Below are positions 28,042 through 35,713 of a stretch of 64,000 nt of DNA, piece after piece; positions within the stretch are counted from its first letter, which is position 1; every line of letters starts with the position of its first letter. A model generated the notes under the pieces. It was not told where the DNA came from, searched no databases, and saw only the letters and a list, made by a program, of their open reading frames with translations. Origin of the DNA: Muriicola marianensis (lineage in GTDB: Bacteria > Bacteroidota > Bacteroidia > Flavobacteriales > Flavobacteriaceae); NCBI RefSeq assembly GCF_014638095.1, contig NZ_BMFH01000001.1, positions 1,559,227 to 1,623,226 on the forward strand, written 5' to 3'. A program made the translations under genes and the position numbers.

Positions 28042-30912
28042 ATGAGAAATCTTTATATAGTTTTAATTTTTCTTTTTAGCCAGTCATTGCTTTCACAGAC
28101 CAACGGAAGTATTGTCGGAAAACTGACTGATAAGGAAGTAAATAATGAGCCCCTTGCTTTTGCCAACGTGCTTCTCAAAGGCACCACCAAGGGCACGACC
28201 TCAGATTTCGATGGTTTATACGAGATCTCGAATGTCGCCCCGGGTTCTTACACCGTTGTCTTCACCTTCCTGGGCTACGAAACCCTGGAAATCCCGGATG
28301 TTATTGTCGAAGCCGGCAAGGTGACCGAAGTGAACGCAGCCCTGGGGGCCGGAAGCGTTTCCCTTGATGAAGTGGTCATTACCACTACTGTTGCCAAAGA
28401 ATCCGAAGCAGCTTTGTTGCTCGATCAGAAAAAGGCGGTACAGATCAAAGAATCTATCGGTGCTGAAGCCCTTACGAAAAAAGGTATTGACGACGCTGCA
28501 GCGGCTGTTGCCCAAATCTCAGGGATATCGAAACAGCAAGGTTCCAGTGATGTATATGTTCGCGGACTCGGAGACCGGTACCAGAATACAACCATGAACG
28601 GCCTTTCACTGCCTTCCAATGATGTCAATAAAAAGAACATCAATCTCGATCTGTTCTCTTCCAGCATCATAGAGAATATTGCAGTAAGCAAGGCCTACAC
28701 TCCCTTGTTTTACGGTGATTTCTCCGCAGGGAACGTCAATATTGATTCCAAGGAATACACGGGTAATGGTTATGTAGACATCGCCCTGGGAAGCGGGTTG
28801 AATTCTAACGCCGCAGGGACTGATTTTGTCACCAGCGAGGGAACAAGTTTCTTCGGTTTTTACAACCGTTATGACAACGACCCATTTGCGGTGATCCTGT
28901 CTCATGGGGTCGATCCTGACCAGGCTCCTGATCCTGTGAATATTTCCGGCTCCATTGAAGGCGGGTATTCTGTGAACCTGAGCGATGAATCCAGATTGAG
29001 CTTTTTCGGAATGGCCAGTTTCAGTAACGGGTATCAGTTCCTGGAAGGTCCTGCCCTGGATTTTACCAACGATATCAAGGTGCGGTTCCCCCTGGTGAAT
29101 GAGTATGCTTACAACACTACCACAACAGCAATGGGGGCCATTTCCTACAGGATCAACAGTGACCACAAGCTGAAATACACCTCCCTGTTCATCAACAGTG
29201 CACGGGATGCGGTTGGTTATTACGGGATTGGCGGGAACGGATTCAACCGGGACGGTTTTAGTAATAACGGAGATGGTGGATACTTCCAGCTGAACGTGCA
29301 ATTCAACCAGGACATGATCTTCGTAAATCAACTGAATGGAGAGCATACCTTTGATGAGGATTGGAAGTTAGATTGGGGAATTGGGTTTAACAAGGTCTTA
29401 TCCGATGAGCCAGACAGAAAAAGGATTTCCCTGGAAGATTACCAGTTTGCCCTGGATGATGATCCTAACACCAATCCGATCTTTTACGACAACATTGCCT
29501 TTGACAACCAGCGTTACTTCCAAAGCATTGAAGATGATGAGCTGAATAGTTTTATCAACCTGTCCAGGAAAGTTTCAGATAAGGTGACCTTGAATTTTGG
29601 ATATAACGGCAGGCGTAAGGAAAGGCGTTTCAACAACTGGCGATACGGGTACCTGATCGCCGATAAAAATGCGAATCCCGTAACCGATGTCAACAATTTC
29701 AATGACTTCTTTGATGTATCTAACATCAACCTACCCGCCGGGTCAGGGCTTTGGGATCTGTTTATTGTCAGGAATCCCGGGAATGAAAACATCGGCCTGA
29801 TCAACAGACCCCAGGCTTATGAGAACATATATCAGGGGAACCTCGACATTCACGGGGTGTATGCTACAGCAGAACTGAACCTGAGTGACAAGTGGCTGTT
29901 GATCCCAGGCTTCCGGGTAGAGTCCTACAACCAGCGGATCGCTTACGACGTGATCAACCCCGTTCCTACCGATCCCGGATTCAGGAACGCCTACGAGAAT
30001 ATTTATCTCCCCAGCTTAAATGTTCGCTATGCTTTGAATGAAGATGCCAACCTTCGGTTTTCTTTCAGCAAAACGGCCTCTTTCCCAGAATTTAAAGAAG
30101 CAGCGAATTTCGTGTACGAAGGGGTGGTGCAGCGTGTAGGAGGTAACCCCGACCTGCTGGGGAAACCAGACGGGACCGGACCTATCTATTCTGAGATCTT
30201 TAACTATGACCTGAAATACGAATGGTTCCCCAACAGGGGTGAACTGATCTCCGTTGCCGCCTTCGCTAAAGCGATCAACGATCCCGTGAACCGGGTAGTG
30301 GCAACCGATGCTACAGGAAACCAGCGTTATTTCAGGACCGGAGACCAGGCTAAAGTTTACGGTGTTGAAATAGAAGTGAGGAAGAATATCCTCACTGACG
30401 AGAATGATAATGGGATCCTGTCCTTCGGCGCCAATGCGGCATACACCCACACGGAACAGGACCTTAAAACCGTGTCTACAGCCGACGGTTTCACCTTTGG
30501 CACCTCTTTCGCAAACAGGACTTCCGAAGAGCTTGAAGGGGCGTCCCCAATCATTATAAATGCCGATATCAACTACAGCCCGGAGTTTGAGAATTACAAA
30601 CCTGCAGCCTCCCTGGCTTTCTCTTATTTCTCTGATCGTATCTATGCGATCGGGAGTGGGAACCTTGGAAACATGGTCGAAAAAGCCGTGCCCACGATGA
30701 ACTTTGTATGGCGAAACGCATTTGGGGAGCACTTTGAAGCGAATCTGAGTGTACAAAATATCCTGAATCCAAATATCTCCCTTGTACGTGAAAATACCGG
30801 GGTGGAAGAAAACAATCCCCTGGTCCGGGGCTTCGTAAGAGATGGCGACGTCATCTTGCGGGAGTTCAAGAGGGGAATCAATGCGGGCCTGACTCTGAAA
30901 TATAAATTTTAA
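28042..30912 (+). CDS. TonB-dependent receptor with N-terminal regulatory-like domain, probable phosphate-starvation receptor
   Basis: 956 residues from ATG 28042, with a signal ending SLLSQ. A carboxypeptidase-regulatory-like domain (about 22-105) is followed by a plug with ISKQQGSSDVYVRGLGDRY and a barrel ending GLTLKYKF. It is not SusC-like: the plug lacks the SusC signature, and it belongs to the group paired with a downstream beta-helix lipoprotein (20-bp gap). The upstream region contains six 11-nt-phased Pho-box-like units. Together with Pit and Na/Pi genes downstream this suggests uptake of phosphate, an organophosphate or a polyphosphate complex. The open frame continues upstream through the repeat array, so the ATG before the signal peptide is preferred. 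Confidence 0.85.
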   Translation: MRNLYIVLIFLFSQSLLSQTNGSIVGKLTDKEVNNEPLAFANVLLKGTTKGTTSDFDGLYEISNVAPGSYTVVFTFLGYETLEIPDVIVEAGKVTEVNAALGAGSVSLDEVVITTTVAKESEAALLLDQKKAVQIKESIGAEALTKKGIDDAAAAVAQISGISKQQGSSDVYVRGLGDRYQNTTMNGLSLPSNDVNKKNINLDLFSSSIIENIAVSKAYTPLFYGDFSAGNVNIDSKEYTGNGYVDIALGSGLNSNAAGTDFVTSEGTSFFGFYNRYDNDPFAVILSHGVDPDQAPDPVNISGSIEGGYSVNLSDESRLSFFGMASFSNGYQFLEGPALDFTNDIKVRFPLVNEYAYNTTTTAMGAISYRINSDHKLKYTSLFINSARDAVGYYGIGGNGFNRDGFSNNGDGGYFQLNVQFNQDMIFVNQLNGEHTFDEDWKLDWGIGFNKVLSDEPDRKRISLEDYQFALDDDPNTNPIFYDNIAFDNQRYFQSIEDDELNSFINLSRKVSDKVTLNFGYNGRRKERRFNNWRYGYLIADKNANPVTDVNNFNDFFDVSNINLPAGSGLWDLFIVRNPGNENIGLINRPQAYENIYQGNLDIHGVYATAELNLSDKWLLIPGFRVESYNQRIAYDVINPVPTDPGFRNAYENIYLPSLNVRYALNEDANLRFSFSKTASFPEFKEAANFVYEGVVQRVGGNPDLLGKPDGTGPIYSEIFNYDLKYEWFPNRGELISVAAFAKAINDPVNRVVATDATGNQRYFRTGDQAKVYGVEIEVRKNILTDENDNGILSFGANAAYTHTEQDLKTVSTADGFTFGTSFANRTSEELEGASPIIINADINYSPEFENYKPAASLAFSYFSDRIYAIGSGNLGNMVEKAVPTMNFVWRNAFGEHFEANLSVQNILNPNISLVRENTGVEENNPLVRGFVRDGDVILREFKRGINAGLTLKYKF

Positions 30913-30932
30913 AGCTAAATAAACTTACATCG

Positions 30933-32108
30933 ATGAAAAACAAGTTCTTGCTTCTTGGAATTATGGCTGCCTTCTTCGTTTCCTGTGAAAAGGATGACAC
31001 GGCAACCATCATTATCAATGACTATGGAAATTCAAACAACAATGGGGGTAACTCCGCTACCATTAATCTCAGTGGCGTATATACGGAAGACCTCACCCTG
31101 GACCCGGCCAGCGAATACCTGATCACCGGGCCTGTGCTTATGGCATCGGGCACCACGCTGACCATTCCAGCCGGGATGACCATTAAAGCACAACCGGTAG
31201 GGGTGAATGCTTATATCGCTATCCAGCAGGGGGCACAGATCAACGCTGTAGGGACTGCTTCTAACCCTATTGTCTTCACTTCCAATGCAGGCAGCCCATC
31301 TTCAGGGGACTGGGGTGGACTTGTGATCTGTGGGAGAGCACCGATCAACTCCACACCTGATGGATCCGCAGATACTTCTACTTCAGAAGTAGGGGGACTT
31401 TCTTACGGTGGAAATATTACTGCAGACAATTCAGGCTCCCTGCAGTACGTCAGGATTGAATACGCCGGAGGAGCTATCGATGGGAATGCCGAACTCAACG
31501 GCCTTTCCCTTTATGCGGTGGGCAACGCTACTGTGATCGACTACGTTCAGATCTTTGAAGGTTCGGATGACGGAGTGGAATTCTTCGGAGGTACAGTAAA
31601 CGTGAGCCATCTGGTGGTTGTGAACTCTGAAGATGATTCAGTTGACTGGACAGAGGGTTATATCGGCAATTTGACGGATGTATATGTCCAGCACGGGGCA
31701 TCACATGATAAAGCCTTTGAATGTGATGGCTACAATACGGATTTCAGCAATGAAGGCGGATATTTCTCTGCTCCTAACGTGACCAATGTGACTATCGCAG
31801 GTGCTAATGACGGAGGTGAGGCTGTGAGGCTTAGGGCCGGTACGCAAGGTATTTTCACCAACGTTCTGATTGCAGATTTTGACGAGGCGTTCGACCTGGA
31901 TGGAGATACCGGATCAAACCCCACCGGACAGGGTGTCATTGATGACCTGCTACAGGTGATCGATGTTACTTTCAACAGCGTGACCACCAAACTTAATAAC
32001 GGAACCGGATATACCTTTACTGAAGCCGACTTCATCAGCGGCGATGGTAATGGTACGGGTACAGACGTCGCCACATGGGGTGCTGGTTGGACTGTAGGCA
32101 TCAACTAA
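30933..32108 (+). CDS. Surface lipoprotein with parallel beta-helix-like repeats
   Basis: 391 residues. The signal peptide ends in a lipobox (FVSC, Cys18) followed by Glu-Lys-Asp-Asp, a surface-export-like context in Bacteroidota. After an Asn/Gly-rich linker the chain shows right-handed beta-helix-like patterns: GTTLTIPAGMTI, FTSNAGSPSSGDWGGLVICG, a LQYVRIEYAGGA turn and SDDGVEFFGG repeats. The protein is likely exposed on the cell surface and partners the TonB receptor 20 bp upstream, much as SusD does for SusC. Databases sometimes give this group misleading transporter names; I see no membrane helices. A ligand-binding or phosphoester-binding role is inference. Confidence 0.78.
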   Translation: MKNKFLLLGIMAAFFVSCEKDDTATIIINDYGNSNNNGGNSATINLSGVYTEDLTLDPASEYLITGPVLMASGTTLTIPAGMTIKAQPVGVNAYIAIQQGAQINAVGTASNPIVFTSNAGSPSSGDWGGLVICGRAPINSTPDGSADTSTSEVGGLSYGGNITADNSGSLQYVRIEYAGGAIDGNAELNGLSLYAVGNATVIDYVQIFEGSDDGVEFFGGTVNVSHLVVVNSEDDSVDWTEGYIGNLTDVYVQHGASHDKAFECDGYNTDFSNEGGYFSAPNVTNVTIAGANDGGEAVRLRAGTQGIFTNVLIADFDEAFDLDGDTGSNPTGQGVIDDLLQVIDVTFNSVTTKLNNGTGYTFTEADFISGDGNGTGTDVATWGAGWTVGIN

Positions 32109-32128
32109 GGGTACAGTTTAGATATAAG

Positions 32129-32156
32129 AACCCTGCTTTAGGCAGGGTTTTTTTTG
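32129..32156 (+). terminator. Rho-independent terminator after the receptor-lipoprotein pair
   Basis: Stem AACCCTGC (32129-32136) and GCAGGGTT (32142-32149), 5-nt loop TTTAG, then a T run to 32155. It separates the receptor operon from the small regulatory-domain gene, which has its own promoter. Confidence 0.88.
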
Positions 32157-32164
32157 TTTGTCTC

Positions 32165-32223
32165 ATTACTCAATGATAATCTGCAGCTAACCTTTTTTTT
32201 ACATAGCAGGACGTTCTTTGCAG
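32165..32223 (+). promoter_or_regulatory. Second Pho-box-like promoter, copy of the receptor promoter
   Basis: Pentamers in 11-nt phase: ATTAC 32165, ATAAT 32176 (weak), CTAAC 32187, TTTAC 32198. As before the receptor gene, GTTCTTTGCAG follows 15 nt after the last unit start (32213-32223), then a TGAAAT-type sequence. Identical spacing and an identical 11-mer indicate that the two promoters are duplicates or under strong common constraint. Confidence 0.6.
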
Positions 32224-32236
32224 TGAAATAAAATGT

Positions 32237-32638
32237 ATGAAAAATTTTATTTGGATATTCGCTCTTCTGATTTCTACCGGAATCTATGCCCAGGAAGCGG
32301 GTAAGTTGGCCGGTACGATCAAAGACCAGGAAGTATTTGACGAAGGGGTGGTCTTTGCAGACGTCCGTCTTAAAGATACCGAGTTCAAGACCCAGACTAA
32401 TTTCAGGGGAAATTTCGAATTGAAGGATGTGACCCCTGGCAGCTATACCCTGGAGGTTACCTACGCAGGTTACGAGACCCTTGAGATCCCGGTGGAGATA
32501 AAAAAAGGCGAACTCACACGTGTTTCAAGTGCGATGTCGGCCAAAAGTCTGAGCCTGGAGGATCTCTCCGCAGTGATGAGCGAAACAAGTGAACGTAACA
32601 ATCCAACTTCCGGACCGAAACGAACAGACAAAAAATAG
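32237..32638 (+). CDS. Secreted carboxypeptidase-regulatory-like domain protein (orphan TonB-receptor N-domain)
   Basis: 133 residues: a signal ending IYAQ, then one carboxypeptidase-regulatory-like domain (about 24-100), then a polar tail. It aligns by eye with the N-domain of the TonB receptor at 28042: both have PGSYT, GYETLEIP and a following S(L/V)SL(E/D) segment, but plug and barrel are absent. The stop is clean and codon use is normal, so this looks like a maintained small gene, not decay. Its promoter copies that of the receptor. A periplasmic partner of the receptor or of TonB is possible. A strong terminator follows. Confidence 0.72.
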   Translation: MKNFIWIFALLISTGIYAQEAGKLAGTIKDQEVFDEGVVFADVRLKDTEFKTQTNFRGNFELKDVTPGSYTLEVTYAGYETLEIPVEIKKGELTRVSSAMSAKSLSLEDLSAVMSETSERNNPTSGPKRTDKK

Positions 32639-32654
32639 GATCTTAATCCAAATA

Positions 32655-32685
32655 AAAAATCCCGCTACTTAGGCGGGATTTTTTT
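32655..32685. terminator. Bidirectional terminator between convergent genes
   Basis: Perfect 11-bp stem AAAAATCCCGC (32655-32665) and GCGGGATTTTT (32673-32683) with a 7-nt loop. A and T tracts on both sides serve the 32237 gene on the plus strand and the MORN-type gene on the minus strand. Confidence 0.9.
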
Positions 32686-32699
32686 ATCGGTTCATTTTG

Positions 32700-33062
32700 C
32701 TAGTCGTTCTTTACCAGGCCTTCGGATGACTTTTTCTTGCCATCGACACTGGCGACCATATTGTTATTATAAACTACTTCTTTGACGGTGTCTCCCTGCC
32801 AGAAATACCATTTTCCGGATCTCATGCCGTTTTCATAGGTGCCCTGGCTTATCTTCACTCCTTCTTCGTTGAAGCTGATCCATTCCCCATGCAATTGGCG
32901 GTCCAGGTTAAAGGTCCCTTTCTGGCTTACCACACCATTGTCATGATAGTAGGTGGCCTCAATCAAACCCGTTTCCTCGTTGAGTACCAAATCCTTTTCC
33001 TTCTGTCCATATGCGATGATAGTCATCAAAAATACCATCATCACGCTTATATACTTTTTCAT
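32700..33062 (-). CDS. Secreted MORN-repeat (YwqK-like) protein
   Basis: 120 residues with a signal peptide ending IAYGQ. The body has MORN-variant repeats, each with a Gly-rich pattern such as YYHDNGVVSQKGTF, LHGEWISFNEEG and RSGKWYFW. Database names for this group often read toxin-antitoxin YwqK family antitoxin, but no toxin neighbour exists here and a signal peptide argues for an extracytoplasmic role. It diverges from the Pit gene; the Pho-box-like array at 33112-33155 lies 50 bp upstream of its start, so it too could be phosphate-regulated. Function unknown. Confidence 0.72.
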   Translation of the reverse strand: MKKYISVMMVFLMTIIAYGQKEKDLVLNEETGLIEATYYHDNGVVSQKGTFNLDRQLHGEWISFNEEGVKISQGTYENGMRSGKWYFWQGDTVKEVVYNNNMVASVDGKKKSSEGLVKND

Positions 33063-33111
33063 TGCTCTGTACTTTCTTAAATTCTTTTATGCCATTCAAA
33101 GATAAAACAAA

Positions 33112-33155
33112 TTAACGTTTAAAACACTTTTAGTTTACATTAAATTTACATTAAA
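33112..33155 (+). promoter_or_regulatory. Third Pho-box-like array, with perfect 11-bp tandem repeats
   Basis: Four 11-nt units in phase: TTAACGTTTAA (33112), AACACTTTTAG (33123), TTTACATTAAA (33134) and TTTACATTAAA (33145); the last two are identical. TTTG at 33166-33169 is 21 nt after the last unit start, close to the 19 nt seen at the other two sites, so a plus-strand promoter is likely near 33170. That would give the Pit mRNA a leader of roughly 240 nt. Control of the divergent MORN-type gene is the alternative. Confidence 0.6.
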
Positions 33156-33415
33156 AACGTAATAATTTGATTTTTAGTATGTTACTTTAGCCTCGTATTT
33201 TACATGCTCATTTCACTTTTCTTTGTGCAAATTGAATAGTTCCAGGTATAAGTAATTCATTTATAAGCATTTGATTATGAATTAAAAAGGAAATATTCCC
33301 TTGCTGAAATTGAGTATTCCTCGTCCTGAATAAACGACCTATTTCCCAATTATTCATAACTTTTAATTAACACAGAATCCCCTTTATAATATGATTTTTG
33401 TGGTGATTAACTCCT

Positions 33416-35689
33416 ATGGCTGAAAACTTCTATCTTTTTATGATCATTGCCCTGGCCGCCCTGGCCATCACTGATCTCGTGGTAGGTGTCAGCAACGATG
33501 CCGTTAACTTCCTCAATTCGGCCATAGGGTCAAAGGCCATCTCCTTTCGCACCATCATGATCGTGGCTAGTATAGGGATCGCCATGGGGGCCATCTCCTC
33601 CAGCGGGATGATGGAAGTGGCGCGTAAGGGCATCTTCAACCCTGGAGAATTTGTTTTTGATGAGATCATGATCATCTTTATGGCCGTCATGATCACGGAT
33701 ATCCTCCTGCTCGACTTTTTCAACACCCTGGGAATGCCTACCTCCACAACGGTGTCTATTGTTTTCGAATTATTAGGAGCCTCCGTGGCTATTTCTACAG
33801 TGAAGATACTCAACCTGGACGGGGAGTTTACAGACCTGTGGACCTATATCAACACGGAAAAGGCCACTGAGATCATTCTCGGAATCATTCTTTCAGTCAT
33901 CATCGCCTTTACCATAGGTGCGATCATACAATTCCTTACCAGGATTTTCCTGACCTTCAGTTTTGACAAGAAACCCGTGTGGGTTGGATCCGCCTTTGGC
34001 TCTGTTGGAATTACCAGTATCATTTATTTTATTATCGTTAAGGGGCTGAAAAGCACTGCTCTTCTCAGTGATACCGTCAATGAATTTATCGCCCTTAATA
34101 CCGGACTTTTTATCCTGATCAACCTCATTGTCTGGTTTGCAGTATCCTGGATGACCATGCAGGTTTTCAGACAGAATATCTACAGGCTCATCATTATATT
34201 AGGAACATTTGCCCTGGCGATGGCCTTTGCAGGCAACGACCTCGTGAACTTTATCGGAGTTCCGATCGCGGCTTACCAGGCCTTCCTGGATTGGAATAGT
34301 TCGGGCGTGTCTGCCTTAGAATACAACATGGCCAACCTTTCTGCTGCCGTACAAACGCCAACCCTGCTCCTGTTTCTCTCGGGTGTGGTCATGATCATTA
34401 CGCTTTGGTTCTCGACCAAAGCCAGAAATGTGGTGAAGACTAGCGTTGACCTCTCAAGACAGGATGAAGGGGAAGAAAGATTTCAGCCTAATTACCTCTC
34501 CCGGGTGGTGGTAAAATACTCTATAAAATCCTTTGAGAATGTCAGCGGTATTCTGCCCAGAAGTCTCAAAAGGAGTATTGATGCACAGTTCCAGAAAGAA
34601 CCTGTCTTCCTGCCCAAGAGCAAGGTCAAGGATCTCCCGGCCTTTGATATGGTAAGGGCTTCAGTAAACCTCATGGTTGCCAGTGTGCTCATCTCTCTGG
34701 CTACTTCCATGAAATTGCCTCTTTCCACCACCTACGTCACCTTTATGGTGGCTATGGGAACCTCCCTCGCAGATAAGGCATGGGGAAGTGAAAGCGCTGT
34801 ATACAGGGTGGCAGGGGTACTGAATGTCATCGGAGGTTGGTTCCTGACGGCTATTACCGCATTTGTGGCCTCAGGTATTGTGGCCTACCTGATCTACCTG
34901 GGAGGGTTCACCGCCGTTGTGATCCTGTTGCTCCTTTCCGGTATCATCCTGGTGAGGAACTATCTCAATCACAGGAAGAAATCACTGGAAGAGAAGATGG
35001 AATACGGACTTCGCAGGGCAGAAAGCAGTTCCATTCAGGGAGTAATCCTGGAAAGTGCCGGGAATATTTCCAATGTGGTTAAGCGCTGCAATAAGATCTA
35101 TACCAACTCAATCAACGGACTGTCCAGGCAGGACCTCGATGTCTTAAAAAAGAACCGCAAACAAGTGAATAAGCTCTCGGCCGAGATAGACGACCTGAGA
35201 GACAATATTTTTTACTTTATCAAAAATCTGGATGAGGGCAGTGAAGGAGCTACAAAATTCTACCTGGATACCCTGGACTACCTTCAGGACATGGCCCAGT
35301 CATTGGAGTACATTATTAAGATCAGCTACAAGCACGTCAACAACAACCACAAAAAACTGAAATACTCCCAGATCCGGGAACTCCAGGAGATCGATGAAGA
35401 ACTCGAGACCCTGCTGGAGAAGACCCGTAATGCCTTTGACAAAAAGAATTTTGAAGAGATAGGTGCTGTCCTCGCCCATAAGGATGAACTCCTTGAGATG
35501 GTCTCAGAGAAGATCAGCAGGCAGATCGCACGAACACGGACTGAAGAATCGAGTCCTAAGAACACCACACTCTATTTTAATCTTCTTACAGAGACTAAGG
35601 ATCTCATTACCGCTACCATGAATCTGCTGGAAATGTATTACAGCGATTACGACAGCAATGTAGAACCGGCTGCGGTTGAAGAAAATTGA
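33416..35689 (+). CDS. Inorganic phosphate transporter (Pit family) with PhoU-like cytoplasmic tail
   Basis: 757 residues, longer than the roughly 500 of E. coli PitA. Two inverted repeats of the family are seen, each with its signature: GVSNDAVNFLNSAIGSKA near residues 24-41 and AGNDLVNFIGVP near 279-290. About ten membrane helices end near residue 520. The remaining 230 residues are helical and charged and resemble PhoU/DUF47 proteins. The protein imports phosphate, probably with a cation, and the tail may gate it. The 353-bp gap upstream holds the Pho-box-like array and otherwise only AT-rich DNA. It converges on the Na/Pi gene. Confidence 0.9.
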   Translation: MAENFYLFMIIALAALAITDLVVGVSNDAVNFLNSAIGSKAISFRTIMIVASIGIAMGAISSSGMMEVARKGIFNPGEFVFDEIMIIFMAVMITDILLLDFFNTLGMPTSTTVSIVFELLGASVAISTVKILNLDGEFTDLWTYINTEKATEIILGIILSVIIAFTIGAIIQFLTRIFLTFSFDKKPVWVGSAFGSVGITSIIYFIIVKGLKSTALLSDTVNEFIALNTGLFILINLIVWFAVSWMTMQVFRQNIYRLIIILGTFALAMAFAGNDLVNFIGVPIAAYQAFLDWNSSGVSALEYNMANLSAAVQTPTLLLFLSGVVMIITLWFSTKARNVVKTSVDLSRQDEGEERFQPNYLSRVVVKYSIKSFENVSGILPRSLKRSIDAQFQKEPVFLPKSKVKDLPAFDMVRASVNLMVASVLISLATSMKLPLSTTYVTFMVAMGTSLADKAWGSESAVYRVAGVLNVIGGWFLTAITAFVASGIVAYLIYLGGFTAVVILLLLSGIILVRNYLNHRKKSLEEKMEYGLRRAESSSIQGVILESAGNISNVVKRCNKIYTNSINGLSRQDLDVLKKNRKQVNKLSAEIDDLRDNIFYFIKNLDEGSEGATKFYLDTLDYLQDMAQSLEYIIKISYKHVNNNHKKLKYSQIRELQEIDEELETLLEKTRNAFDKKNFEEIGAVLAHKDELLEMVSEKISRQIARTRTEESSPKNTTLYFNLLTETKDLITATMNLLEMYYSDYDSNVEPAAVEEN

Positions 35690-35713
35690 CATCTTTTACA
35701 CCTACCCCAATTC

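Noticed and set aside
28606-30756. Two minus-strand frames of about 246 codons
   Set aside because: Both lie inside the phosphate-type receptor and look like reverse shadows of its codon pattern.
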